A DNA stretch of 64,000 nt. It comes from an uncultured Erysipelotrichaceae bacterium. GTDB lineage: Bacteria > Bacillota_I > Bacilli_A > Erysipelotrichales > Erysipelotrichaceae. Location: assembly GCA_934675465.1 (NCBI GenBank), contig CAKUQM010000001.1:31238-95237 (forward strand), read 5' to 3'. The position numbers and the translations under genes were made by a program. Positions 57,264-64,000 of this stretch are shown here, one piece after another; position 1 is the stretch's first letter, and every line of letters starts with the position of its first letter. A model generated the notes under the pieces. That model was not told where the DNA came from. It saw only the letters and a list, made by a program, of their open reading frames with translations, and made no database searches.

Positions 57264-59693
57264 CTATTTCTTACAAAACTTATAGATAGTCTTAACCAAT
57301 AACTTCTCATCAATAGGTTTAGACAAATGAGCATTCATGCCTGCCTTCAAACTTCTTTCAACATCATCCTTAAACGCATTAGCACTCATCGCAATAATAG
57401 GTGTATCAATGCCCATTGCCCTTAATTGTCTTGTAGCCTCAAGGCCTCCCATGACAGGCATCATAACGTCCATCAAGATACAATCGTAAGTTCCTTCTTT
57501 TACCTTATCTAAGGCCTCTTTACCATTATTTACACAAGTTGGCACTATACCTACACTTTCTAACATAAACGTTGCGATTTCCCTGTTTATTTCATTATCT
57601 TCGACAATCAATACATGTAAACCACTAACATCATAATTTTCTTCTTCAGCTTCTTCATTAACACTATCGCCTAAGTCAAAAGGAATCTCCACTACGAAAG
57701 TTGTCCCCTTTTCAACAACACTACTAAAACCAATAGAACCACCCATCTTATCAACTAGCTCCTTAGTAATAGCCATGCCTAAACCTGTACCCTCATAAGT
57801 GCCCCTAGCGGTATTCCCCTCTTGTGCAAAAGGTTTAAATACATCATCTTGGAAATCCTTAGACATACCAATACCAGTATCTGCACACACAAACTTCAAC
57901 AATACCTTATTTCCAGGACAAAGCTCTTCAGTTAAAGTAATATTAATTGAACCTTCTTTATAATTATACTTAACCGCATTGTTAATAATATTCTGGAAAA
58001 TCTGAGCCAAATGTAAAGGCGAACCAACTAAGTCATTATATTCAATCTTAATATCACTAGTAATCGTAATATCCCTTTCATTTGCCCTAACCTTTGTAAT
58101 ATCAATCGCATTATTAATAATCTTATCCAACTCAAACGGATTATGTTCCAAAGTGATTTCACCAGACTCTAGCTTATTCATATCCAAGACATCATTAACA
58201 AGATTCAACAAGAAACCAGAACTTTCCAAAATCTTATTTAGACATTCATCTATCTTTCCCTTGTCATCTTCATTATCTTTAGCTATCTTCACAAGCCCCC
58301 TAATACCATTGATAGGAGTTCTAATATCGTGAGACATTCTTCTCAAGAAAGAAGTCTTAGAGGCATTAGCCCTCTTTTCTTGATCAAGTGCATTGACCAA
58401 ACGCTTGTTATAATCATTTTCCTTCTTCATCTCACTTGTCTTATCAAGCCACAAATAAATAACCTTATCTATAACCCCATTATCATTTCTAAGTGGGAAA
58501 CAGGTAACATCAAACCAATGAACCTTATGTTTAAAAGTCTTAGTCATATAAGGTTGATTCCTCAAAAACTTCTCGCAATGCCTAAAATCTAAAAATTCAT
58601 GATATTCATCAGTTCTCTTGCCTACATAGTAAGAATCCAACATCTTACTAAGCATTCCATCAGCATTATTAATGCCTTTATAAAAACTCGCAATATTGCC
58701 CTTATCATTCACAAACTCATAAGTATTTTTGTTCACATCAATAAAAATAGTACAATAAAAAATACTACTTATCGACTCGATAATACTCATTTGTTTACGC
58801 TCTTTTTCTAAATTCAAAAGTTCTTCCTTGTGTTTAGACAAAGTAATCAAAAAATACACCACAAGCAACAACAAACCAACGATAAAAGGAGCACTAAAAC
58901 GTGCCAAATTAACTGTTTTACTAGGATAGAAAACATAATAATCATATGTGGACGTTCTATTACAAATGCCATACCAAGAATTACCATCCATTCTTAGATA
59001 GATAAAATCATGGTCATTGACAATCAAATCAAGATTCTCATAAGAATTAAACTTAAAAACCAAAGGCGAATAATCACCAACACCACTGGTTGCGATTACT
59101 GTTGAATCTTTTGCGATAGCCAAAATACCATCATAATTAAAATTAAAACCATCAAACAGATAAGAAAAATTATCATCAGAATCCAAAATATCCTTACAAT
59201 AATTCACAATCGCAAGCTTATCTTCTTCAAAAGACAAAGCTACCACATCATAAGCCATCCCGTCTTTTTTATAATTAGACGCAAAGACCTTAGTGGGATA
59301 ATCAAAAATCGCATCAATATTATTATTTAAAGAAAGAATACCATCAGGTAATTCTTCACCATATTGAACCAACACATTATAGTCTCTATCCACAATAGAA
59401 ATACCAGTAATATGTTGAACACTTAAATAATCATCAATCCAAGATAAATCACTACTACTATGATATCTATCCACAAACTCAATTGATTTACCAATCAAAC
59501 GAGTCTCACTCTTAGTCTTATTTACATTCAAATACTCCTCATACGAAGTAACTTGTTTCTTGGCATAATCAATAGTATCATTAGCTGTCTTTAATATATT
59601 AGACATCGCAATAGCATTACTTATAAAAAACGTGAGTAAACAAATCACAAAACCAATAAACAACGGCAAATAAACTCTTCTTCTCTTATTCAT
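57264..59693 (-). CDS. Hybrid sensor histidine kinase with receiver domain
   Basis: A membrane signalling protein of 809 residues. Membrane helices lie at about 7-29 and 270-292, enclosing an extracellular sensor domain of some 240 residues. A PAS-like segment follows (IESISSIFYCTIFIDVN to WLDKTSEM), then HisKA with the phosphorylated histidine in FLRRMSHDIRTPINGIRG, HATPase (FQNIINNAVKYN, GTGLGMAITKELVDKMGG) and a C-terminal receiver (VLIVEDNEINREIA, MDVMMPVMGG). It has no output domain, so a phosphotransfer partner elsewhere is needed. The ATG at 59693 has GGAGG upstream and overlaps the binding-protein gene. Confidence 0.93.
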   Translation of the reverse strand: MNKRRRVYLPLFIGFVICLLTFFISNAIAMSNILKTANDTIDYAKKQVTSYEEYLNVNKTKSETRLIGKSIEFVDRYHSSSDLSWIDDYLSVQHITGISIVDRDYNVLVQYGEELPDGILSLNNNIDAIFDYPTKVFASNYKKDGMAYDVVALSFEEDKLAIVNYCKDILDSDDNFSYLFDGFNFNYDGILAIAKDSTVIATSGVGDYSPLVFKFNSYENLDLIVNDHDFIYLRMDGNSWYGICNRTSTYDYYVFYPSKTVNLARFSAPFIVGLLLLVVYFLITLSKHKEELLNLEKERKQMSIIESISSIFYCTIFIDVNKNTYEFVNDKGNIASFYKGINNADGMLSKMLDSYYVGKRTDEYHEFLDFRHCEKFLRNQPYMTKTFKHKVHWFDVTCFPLRNDNGVIDKVIYLWLDKTSEMKKENDYNKRLVNALDQEKRANASKTSFLRRMSHDIRTPINGIRGLVKIAKDNEDDKGKIDECLNKILESSGFLLNLVNDVLDMNKLESGEITLEHNPFELDKIINNAIDITKVRANERDITITSDIKIEYNDLVGSPLHLAQIFQNIINNAVKYNYKEGSINITLTEELCPGNKVLLKFVCADTGIGMSKDFQDDVFKPFAQEGNTARGTYEGTGLGMAITKELVDKMGGSIGFSSVVEKGTTFVVEIPFDLGDSVNEEAEEENYDVSGLHVLIVEDNEINREIATFMLESVGIVPTCVNNGKEALDKVKEGTYDCILMDVMMPVMGGLEATRQLRAMGIDTPIIAMSANAFKDDVERSLKAGMNAHLSKPIDEKLLVKTIYKFCKK

Positions 59694-60450
59694 TGCCATC
59701 CTCCATCATCACATTACTTGTATAACTATCAATAATTTCTTTAATAGTTCCATCATTTCTCATCTCATGCAAAGTATTAGTCAACAAAGTTAAAAAACTT
59801 TGATCATAACCTTTCTTAAACGCAACACCCAATTTAGAAGTCAAAACATTCTCATCCAAGAAACGATAGTCATCACTGCCCCTGATCAAAGCTCTTAAAG
59901 CTAACTCATGACCCGCAACCGCATCAACATAAGCTCTTTGAAGACTAATAAACACTTCATTGATAGTTGAAAAAGTATATAAATAACGAATATCACTCAA
60001 TTCCTCATTATTCTCAAAAGCCCACTCAGCCTTACTAGTAGCCTGCACCCCCACAATCTTATTCTTTAAATCAGCTAAAGAATAAATATCACTATCCTCT
60101 TTAACCATAACAGATTGATTACTAAAAAGATAAGGACCAACCCAGGCATAAAGATCTTCCCTGTCATCCATAGAAAAACAGCCCCAAATACAATCAATCT
60201 CGCCACTTCTTAGATACTCATCCTTCTTTTGCCACTCAATTTGTTTAAAAACAGGAGTATAACCCATTCTACTTAAAGCCTCTTTAGCGATATCAACATC
60301 AATACCCTTCATCTCACCATTATCAATATATGAAAAAGGTTCAAATTGATCACTACCAATGACAATCTCGCCATTACTGTTATCCTTTTTAACAGCAGTA
60401 CAACCGCACAATATAAACAACACCAAAACAACAGTAACAAACTTCCTCAT
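59686..60450 (-). CDS. Family 3 solute-binding lipoprotein
   Basis: A 254-residue periplasmic-type binding protein. The lipobox is FILCGC, so it is membrane-anchored. The fold shows IVIGSDQFEPFSYIDNGEMKGIDVDIAKEALSRMG, DCIWGCFSMDDRE and LADLKNKIVGVQATSKAEWAF, like amino-acid-binding proteins. No ABC permease or ATPase is beside it; instead the next gene, which it overlaps, is a histidine kinase with an external sensor. A role as ligand-presenting subunit of that kinase is likely. It overlaps the MATE gene by TAATG. Confidence 0.88.
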   Translation of the reverse strand: MRKFVTVVLVLFILCGCTAVKKDNSNGEIVIGSDQFEPFSYIDNGEMKGIDVDIAKEALSRMGYTPVFKQIEWQKKDEYLRSGEIDCIWGCFSMDDREDLYAWVGPYLFSNQSVMVKEDSDIYSLADLKNKIVGVQATSKAEWAFENNEELSDIRYLYTFSTINEVFISLQRAYVDAVAGHELALRALIRGSDDYRFLDENVLTSKLGVAFKKGYDQSFLTLLTNTLHEMRNDGTIKEIIDSYTSNVMMEDGNE

Positions 60451-61802
60451 TACTTAGCCATCTCCTTTTGTAGCCAACCACTAAAGTGATAGTAACAACC
60501 TGTAAACACTGCAGCCAAAATCCAAGTTAAACTATAACTCCAACCAATCATACTAATATCCCTTGTAGTCTTTAACACAACAGCCAAATAAACCTGTCTA
60601 ATAACTACAAACGCCATAATAGATGTAAACATAGGCACAAAACTTCTACCACTCGCCCTTAGAGCACCAGAATATACTTGATGGAAACATAGGGCAAAAT
60701 AGAAAGGACACATGATTCTAATAAAAGTAGCACCAGCCTCAATAACATCCTTGTCACTATTAAAGATTCCGATACAAGAATCCGCAAAAGTCATAACAAT
60801 TACGCCCAACACAATAACCGTAGCCAAAGACATAATCAAAGTAGCCCTAATACCTTGTTTTACACGATCATACTTCTTAGCACCCAAGTTCTGTGACACA
60901 AACGTTGTAATTGCCAACATAAAACTATTAACAGGCAAACCCAAGAAATTATCAAACTTATTAGCGCTTGAAAAACCAGCCACCGCAGCACTACCAAAGC
61001 CATTGATATAATACATAACCATGACATTAGAAACAGACACTACCATACCCTGCAAACCAGCTGGAACACCCACAAAGACTATTTCTTTTAAAATACTTAA
61101 ATGAATCTTTAATTTTTTAAAAATCAATTGATACTCACTCTTATTCTTGCACAAGATATACAAAACAAGAACCATCGCAAAAGCCTGACAAATAATAGTC
61201 GCCAAAGCTGCACCAACTACTCCCAACTTAATAACTCTTACAAACAATAAGTCTAAGAACACATTAATTATTGAAGAAACAATAAGAATAAACAAAGGCG
61301 CTTTCGCATTACCAACTGATTGTAAAATGCCAGTTCCTGCATTATATAAAGTAACAAACACATTACCCAAGAAATAAGTCTTCAAGTAAGCATTAGCGCT
61401 ATCAAAACTATCACTAGGCGTATTCATCATCTCTAATAGCTTAGGTGAAATTAAATAGCCAAAAACAGATAAGAAAATTCCAAACAATAACGAGAACATC
61501 ACAAAAGTATGCACAGCCTTAGAAACATTCTCCTTATCCCTTGCCCCATAATACTTAGAAACAATAACACCAGCACCTGTTGCCAAGCCTTGGAAAAACG
61601 CAATCATCAAATTAATAATAGGAGTAGATGTTCCAACGGCCGCCAAAGCATGCTTACCAACAAAGTTACCAACCACAAAAGAGTCGATAGCGTTATACAT
61701 CAGTTGAAAGAAATTGCCCAACAACAACGGTATTGAAAACAACAAAATCTTCTCAAATATATTCCCCTCGGTCATTAGACCACTCTTCTTACGTAAAATC
61801 AT
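60450..61802 (-). CDS. MATE-family efflux transporter
   Basis: A 450-residue transporter with twelve membrane helices, exporting drugs or metabolites by Na+ or H+ antiport. The N-terminus EGNIFEKILLFSIPLLLGNFFQLMYNAIDSFVVGNFVGKHALAAVGTS is the DinF/NorM type. It heads an operon with a binding protein and a histidine kinase, which suggests that the exported and sensed molecules are related. TATAAT ends six bases before the ATG and there is no Shine-Dalgarno, so the mRNA is probably leaderless. Confidence 0.93.
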   Translation of the reverse strand: MILRKKSGLMTEGNIFEKILLFSIPLLLGNFFQLMYNAIDSFVVGNFVGKHALAAVGTSTPIINLMIAFFQGLATGAGVIVSKYYGARDKENVSKAVHTFVMFSLLFGIFLSVFGYLISPKLLEMMNTPSDSFDSANAYLKTYFLGNVFVTLYNAGTGILQSVGNAKAPLFILIVSSIINVFLDLLFVRVIKLGVVGAALATIICQAFAMVLVLYILCKNKSEYQLIFKKLKIHLSILKEIVFVGVPAGLQGMVVSVSNVMVMYYINGFGSAAVAGFSSANKFDNFLGLPVNSFMLAITTFVSQNLGAKKYDRVKQGIRATLIMSLATVIVLGVIVMTFADSCIGIFNSDKDVIEAGATFIRIMCPFYFALCFHQVYSGALRASGRSFVPMFTSIMAFVVIRQVYLAVVLKTTRDISMIGWSYSLTWILAAVFTGCYYHFSGWLQKEMAK

Positions 61803-61808
61803 GTGATT

Positions 61809-61814
61809 ATTATA
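61809..61814 (-). promoter_or_regulatory. -10 box of the MATE operon (leaderless)
   Basis: TATAAT on the minus strand is followed by AATCAC and then the ATG at 61802, the same spacing as in the nnr and PH-like genes. Confidence 0.5.
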
Positions 61815-61865
61815 TCCCCAATTACTTTAAATAAGGCTAATTTTAAAGCTTATTATCATAAAATA

Positions 61866-61952
61866 CCATTAGGTGTAAATAATTACTTAAAAAACACCCC
61901 TATTTGGTGTAAATAATGGCATCCAATAATACCCCATTTGGTGTAATTAATG
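61866..61952. repeat. Three tandem copies of a 34-bp repeat
   Basis: CCATTAGGTGTAAATAAT, CTATTTGGTGTAAATAATG and CCATTTGGTGTAATTAATG recur with an exact period of 34 bases (GG at 61872, 61906 and 61940). They fill the space between the divergent MATE operon and the T-box promoter, the last copy touching its TTGACA. Probable binding sites for a regulator. Confidence 0.7.
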
Positions 61953-61953
61953 A

Positions 61954-61983
61954 TTGACAAATACTTAACGAATATATTATCTT
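61954..61983 (+). promoter_or_regulatory. Promoter of the T-box leader
   Basis: TTGACA at 61954-61959 is consensus. TATTAT at 61975-61980 (15 bases) or TATCTT at 61978-61983 (18 bases) can serve as -10. Confidence 0.6.
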
Positions 61984-62233
61984 AAGAATGTTGAAAAGCT
62001 TTGACGAAGAGCGCTTATCTAAAAGAAATTCAAAGAGAGTCTACATATGGTGAAAGTAGATAATGGAGCTTAGATAAGTAAATCACTTCTGAGCTTATAT
62101 GCTGAAAATAGTAAGCATATACGTGAGAAACGACGTTACATGTTTAAGGCTTGATAGAGCCTAGTAAGAGGCATACTTAAAACATATGCAATTTGAGTGG
62201 TACCGCGGGTAATTTATAAGCGGCTCACCAAAT
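61984..62233 (+). promoter_or_regulatory. T-box leader, isoleucine specifier, truncated by an IS
   Basis: A tRNA-sensing riboswitch. Stem I is framed by AAGCT...GAAG and CTTC...AGCTT; its upper stem is CTTATCTAA/TTAGATAAG. The distal part holds AAAGAGAGT and ATGGTGAAA, which are typical T-box motifs. The specifier loop reads TAAATCA, so the codon is ATC (62082-62084) followed by the usual purine: isoleucine. The T-box sequence proper is GTGGTACCGCG at 62197-62207. Downstream GCGGCTCACCAAAT (62220-62233) is the 5' arm of a terminator whose 3' arm now lies beyond the IS. The regulated gene, presumably ileS, should be to the right of the window. Confidence 0.88.
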
Positions 62234-62238
62234 AATCC

Positions 62239-62276
62239 GGGGGTTTGACAAAAACCTTGGGGGTTAAATTGGGGGG
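62239..62276 (+). repeat. Left terminal repeat with three G-tracts
   Basis: GGGGG at 62239-62243, GGGGG at 62259-62263 and GGGGGG at 62271-62276, separated by AT-rich spacers. It pairs as an inverted repeat with 63938-63983. Confidence 0.8.
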
Positions 62277-62295
62277 TCTCAACTTAAGAAATGTA

Positions 62296-62334
62296 AAAAG
62301 GTGATTTTAGGTTATATTCCTATTCACCTTTTTA
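62296..62334. terminator. Bidirectional terminator inside the left IS end
   Basis: AAAAAGGTGA and TCACCTTTTT form a ten-pair stem. It ends transposase transcription on the minus strand and should also stop T-box transcripts entering the IS on the plus strand. Confidence 0.8.
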
Positions 62335-62368
62335 TTATGTTTGGCATAATGTTTATATCATCTATTTA

Positions 62369-63817
62369 CTATTTATTTTTGTTATATGGCCCTCTAGTTT
62401 TATGAGTGTAAGTATGAACTTCTTTCTCGCTTTTAGGTATAGCCAGTATATGTGCATCTTCTCTTTCTGACCAAAGGATTCTATTTCTTGTGTATTCAAA
62501 ATTATCTACACCTCTAGAGTTTCTTTTAAGGTTCTTAGGTTTAAGATTAAATCCCTCCATTGGACCGTTAGATAATCTTCTATGCAAATCTTCTCTTTCT
62601 TTATCTTTTACAGGAACACCAAAGTCTTTAAATGACAGTATAATCTGCTCCTTGAAGTTTTTAAGATGATTCGCAAAATCAATGAAGATTTTAATATTAG
62701 ATTCATAGTACTTATTTATTAGTTCTTCTAATTTAGATCTTACCTCATCTTCATCTCTACCAAAGTATTCAGAATTAAAAGATATATACTCTTCTTTTAA
62801 ATCTCTTATCGTCTTAAAGTTATCATCAAGCTCCATGAATTTGTTTTCAAGTTCTTGTGTGTTAAGATAAGCTCCAAATCTTTTTCTAAAATACCTATAG
62901 CTAGAGTATTCTATCTCATCATTATTTTTAAGTAAGAAGAAACGATAACTCTTAAGTAATTTGACTTCATCTGAATCTTTGATGGTTTTATTATAAGTAT
63001 TATTTTGAATGTTCTTTTCTTTGCGTCTTTGATTATCTATAGCTTGATATCTTTTCTGTACCTCATTGATATAGTTATTAATACTCCTAAGTAAAAATGA
63101 CACCACATGAAACGAATCAACAATGCACCTTGCCTTATTGAAATACTTATTTGGCAAGTTAAGATAAGGGCCATACATATCAGTGATTATTATTTCTGTC
63201 TTAAGTCTTTCTTCCCTTGGTATAGATAAGAAATAGTTTTCCATAGTTTGGCCATATCTATTTGGAAGAATATCTACTATACCACCAGTTTCAAAATCAA
63301 TTAATACAAGGCAATATCTATCAGCTTTATTAAACTCAAGATATACTTCATCAATCGATAATATGCGAGGCATTGGTAATCTTTTAAAGTCTAAATAAGT
63401 TAAAACATAATTATGAACTTGTGTATCTGATATATGGAATTGAATAGCTACAGAAGCAGCGGTTCTATTTAAGTCTTTTAAGGCGTCAAGAACCATAAAA
63501 GGTGTTAGATTAGATAATTGCTTACCTTTATCAAAGAATGAGAAGCTATCTACTAAATATCCATCGCAGTTATCATTTTGACACTCCCATCTTCTTACAG
63601 ATACTACAAGTACTAATTTATAACCATCTTGGAATATAGGGTGTCTTATACATCTTTTCCTTATTCCTTTAGAATGCATTCTATAATTACAATTAGGACA
63701 AAACACAGGTGATAGTTTCTTTCTAATATGAACGTATTTGGTATCACCGACAATTTCGATATTAGTAACTTCAATATCGTTGTCAGGCAAACATAAAAAA
63801 TTTATGATATTATTCAT
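62369..63817 (-). CDS. ISL3-family transposase
   Basis: A DDE transposase of 482 residues. The N-terminal zinc finger has FCPNCNYRMHSKGIRKR and WECQNDNCDGY. The DDE core shows RILSIDEVYLEF (first D), IIITDMYGPYLN (second D) and LSNGPMEGFNLKPKNLKR (E), which match the ISL3 pattern. The ATG at 63817 has AAAGGATG upstream; the frame could start 12 codons earlier. The last 20 residues are basic. The gene looks intact. Confidence 0.92.
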   Translation of the reverse strand: MNNIINFLCLPDNDIEVTNIEIVGDTKYVHIRKKLSPVFCPNCNYRMHSKGIRKRCIRHPIFQDGYKLVLVVSVRRWECQNDNCDGYLVDSFSFFDKGKQLSNLTPFMVLDALKDLNRTAASVAIQFHISDTQVHNYVLTYLDFKRLPMPRILSIDEVYLEFNKADRYCLVLIDFETGGIVDILPNRYGQTMENYFLSIPREERLKTEIIITDMYGPYLNLPNKYFNKARCIVDSFHVVSFLLRSINNYINEVQKRYQAIDNQRRKEKNIQNNTYNKTIKDSDEVKLLKSYRFFLLKNNDEIEYSSYRYFRKRFGAYLNTQELENKFMELDDNFKTIRDLKEEYISFNSEYFGRDEDEVRSKLEELINKYYESNIKIFIDFANHLKNFKEQIILSFKDFGVPVKDKEREDLHRRLSNGPMEGFNLKPKNLKRNSRGVDNFEYTRNRILWSEREDAHILAIPKSEKEVHTYTHKTRGPYNKNK

Positions 63818-63866
63818 TTGTACATCCTTTCTAAATATTATTATGCCGAACACATTAATGATAACT

Positions 63867-63922
63867 GAAAGGAAAAAACGTTGGAGATTCAGTTATTATC
63901 AACTGTTATCTCCAACGTTATT
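63867..63922 (-). terminator. Terminator inside the right IS end, upstream of transposase
   Basis: AACGTTGGAGA and TCTCCAACGTT form an eleven-pair stem; the loop holds a further CAGTT/AACTG pairing. On the minus strand it is followed by TTTTTTCC, so it should block transcription entering the transposase gene from outside. Confidence 0.75.
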
Positions 63923-63937
63923 TTATTATTATTCAGA

Positions 63938-63983
63938 CCCCCAAGTTTGTCCCCCGGTTTAAACCCCCAAGTTACAAACCCCC
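63938..63983 (-). repeat. Right terminal repeat with four G-tracts
   Basis: CCCCC on the plus strand at 63938-63942, 63951-63955, 63964-63968 and 63979-63983. It has one tract more than the left end. Confidence 0.8.
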
Positions 63984-63985
63984 AG

Positions 63986-64000
63986 AAAATTTGATTAGCC
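63986..64000 (+). promoter_or_regulatory. 3' arm of the split T-box terminator
   Basis: AATTTGATTAGCC at 63988-64000 complements GGCTCACCAAAT from the left flank of the IS (GGCT with AGCC, CAAAT with ATTTG). The window ends before the expected GC and T-run. Confidence 0.6.

Larger units (their letters stand above)
62239..63983 (-). mobile_element. ISL3-like insertion sequence with G-tract inverted repeats
   Basis: A 1.75 kb element with one transposase gene. Its ends are inverted repeats made of G5 tracts: left GGGGG at 62239, 62259 and 62271; right CCCCC at 63979, 63964, 63951 and 63938. The outer nine bases (GGGGGTTTG) and the second block (TTGGGGGTT) are identical at both ends. Hairpin terminators lie just inside each end. 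The insertion lies in the loop of the T-box terminator. No clean target duplication could be read. Confidence 0.85.

Noticed and set aside
62228..64000. Target-site duplication of the ISL3-like element
   Set aside because: The bases beside the outer G-tracts (AATAATCC and AGAAAATT) do not match; the exact ends remain uncertain.

Overview
The window is AT-rich chromosomal DNA from a low-GC Firmicute. The gene set fits an anaerobic gut member of the Erysipelotrichia/Bacilli lineage: type III glutamine synthetase, the glgC-glgD-glgA-glgB glycogen cluster, oleate hydratase, a PTS with a 6-phospho-beta-glucosidase, a str ribosomal operon and T-box control. That placement is inferred from gene content. 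No rRNA gene, tRNA gene or CRISPR array was seen.

Layout. 1-3.7 kb: truncated DnaJ-like gene, zinc-ribbon membrane protein, GAPDH, a lipoprotein and a YheO-type regulator. 3.7-9.3 kb: a divergent locus with PTS EIIBC, RidA and a PLP aminotransferase on one side and a GH1 6-phospho-beta-glucosidase and pyridoxal kinase on the other. 9.3-12.4 kb: glnN-ilvE. 12.5-13.5 kb: an unclassified structured RNA with its own promoter and terminator, followed by a PBECR4-like nuclease-fold gene. 13.6-21.8 kb: NAD(P)HX repair enzyme, RluA, DeoC, small membrane proteins, an epimerase, and the queuosine operon tgt-queA-queH. 21.8-24 kb: an IS200/IS605 element whose TnpB lacks the zinc ribbon. 24-28.6 kb: an Fe-S protein, a Crp/Fnr regulator, oleate hydratase, TetR and a DUF308 protein. 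28.7-33.1 kb: rpsL-rpsG-fusA-tuf. 33.1-37.1 kb: a hypothetical protein and a COG0523-COG0523-CcdA/thioredoxin operon. 37.2-41.3 kb: a tightly overlapped operon of a secreted protein of unknown family and an ABC exporter with two FtsX-type permeases. 41.5-53.8 kb: the glycogen operon (cre-like site at its promoter), then pulA, a HAD phosphatase, pepV, exoA and pepP. 53.9-56.9 kb: a class A PBP. 57.2-61.8 kb: MATE transporter, solute-binding lipoprotein and hybrid histidine kinase. 61.8-64 kb: an isoleucine-type T-box leader whose terminator hairpin appears split by an ISL3-like element with G-tract ends.

Points that stand out: (i) several genes have a -10 box six to nine bases before the ATG and no Shine-Dalgarno, including two divergent pairs, which suggests leaderless transcription; (ii) the PTS/GH1/pyridoxal kinase/RidA/aminotransferase locus could salvage plant vitamin B6 glucosides; (iii) the secreted-protein/ABC operon and the RNA-PBECR4 pair are the best candidates for undescribed systems; (iv) the IS within the T-box separates a regulatory leader from its presumed ileS gene; (v) a short in-frame DNA repeat encodes Gly-His-Glu-Ser tracts in two unrelated membrane proteins.
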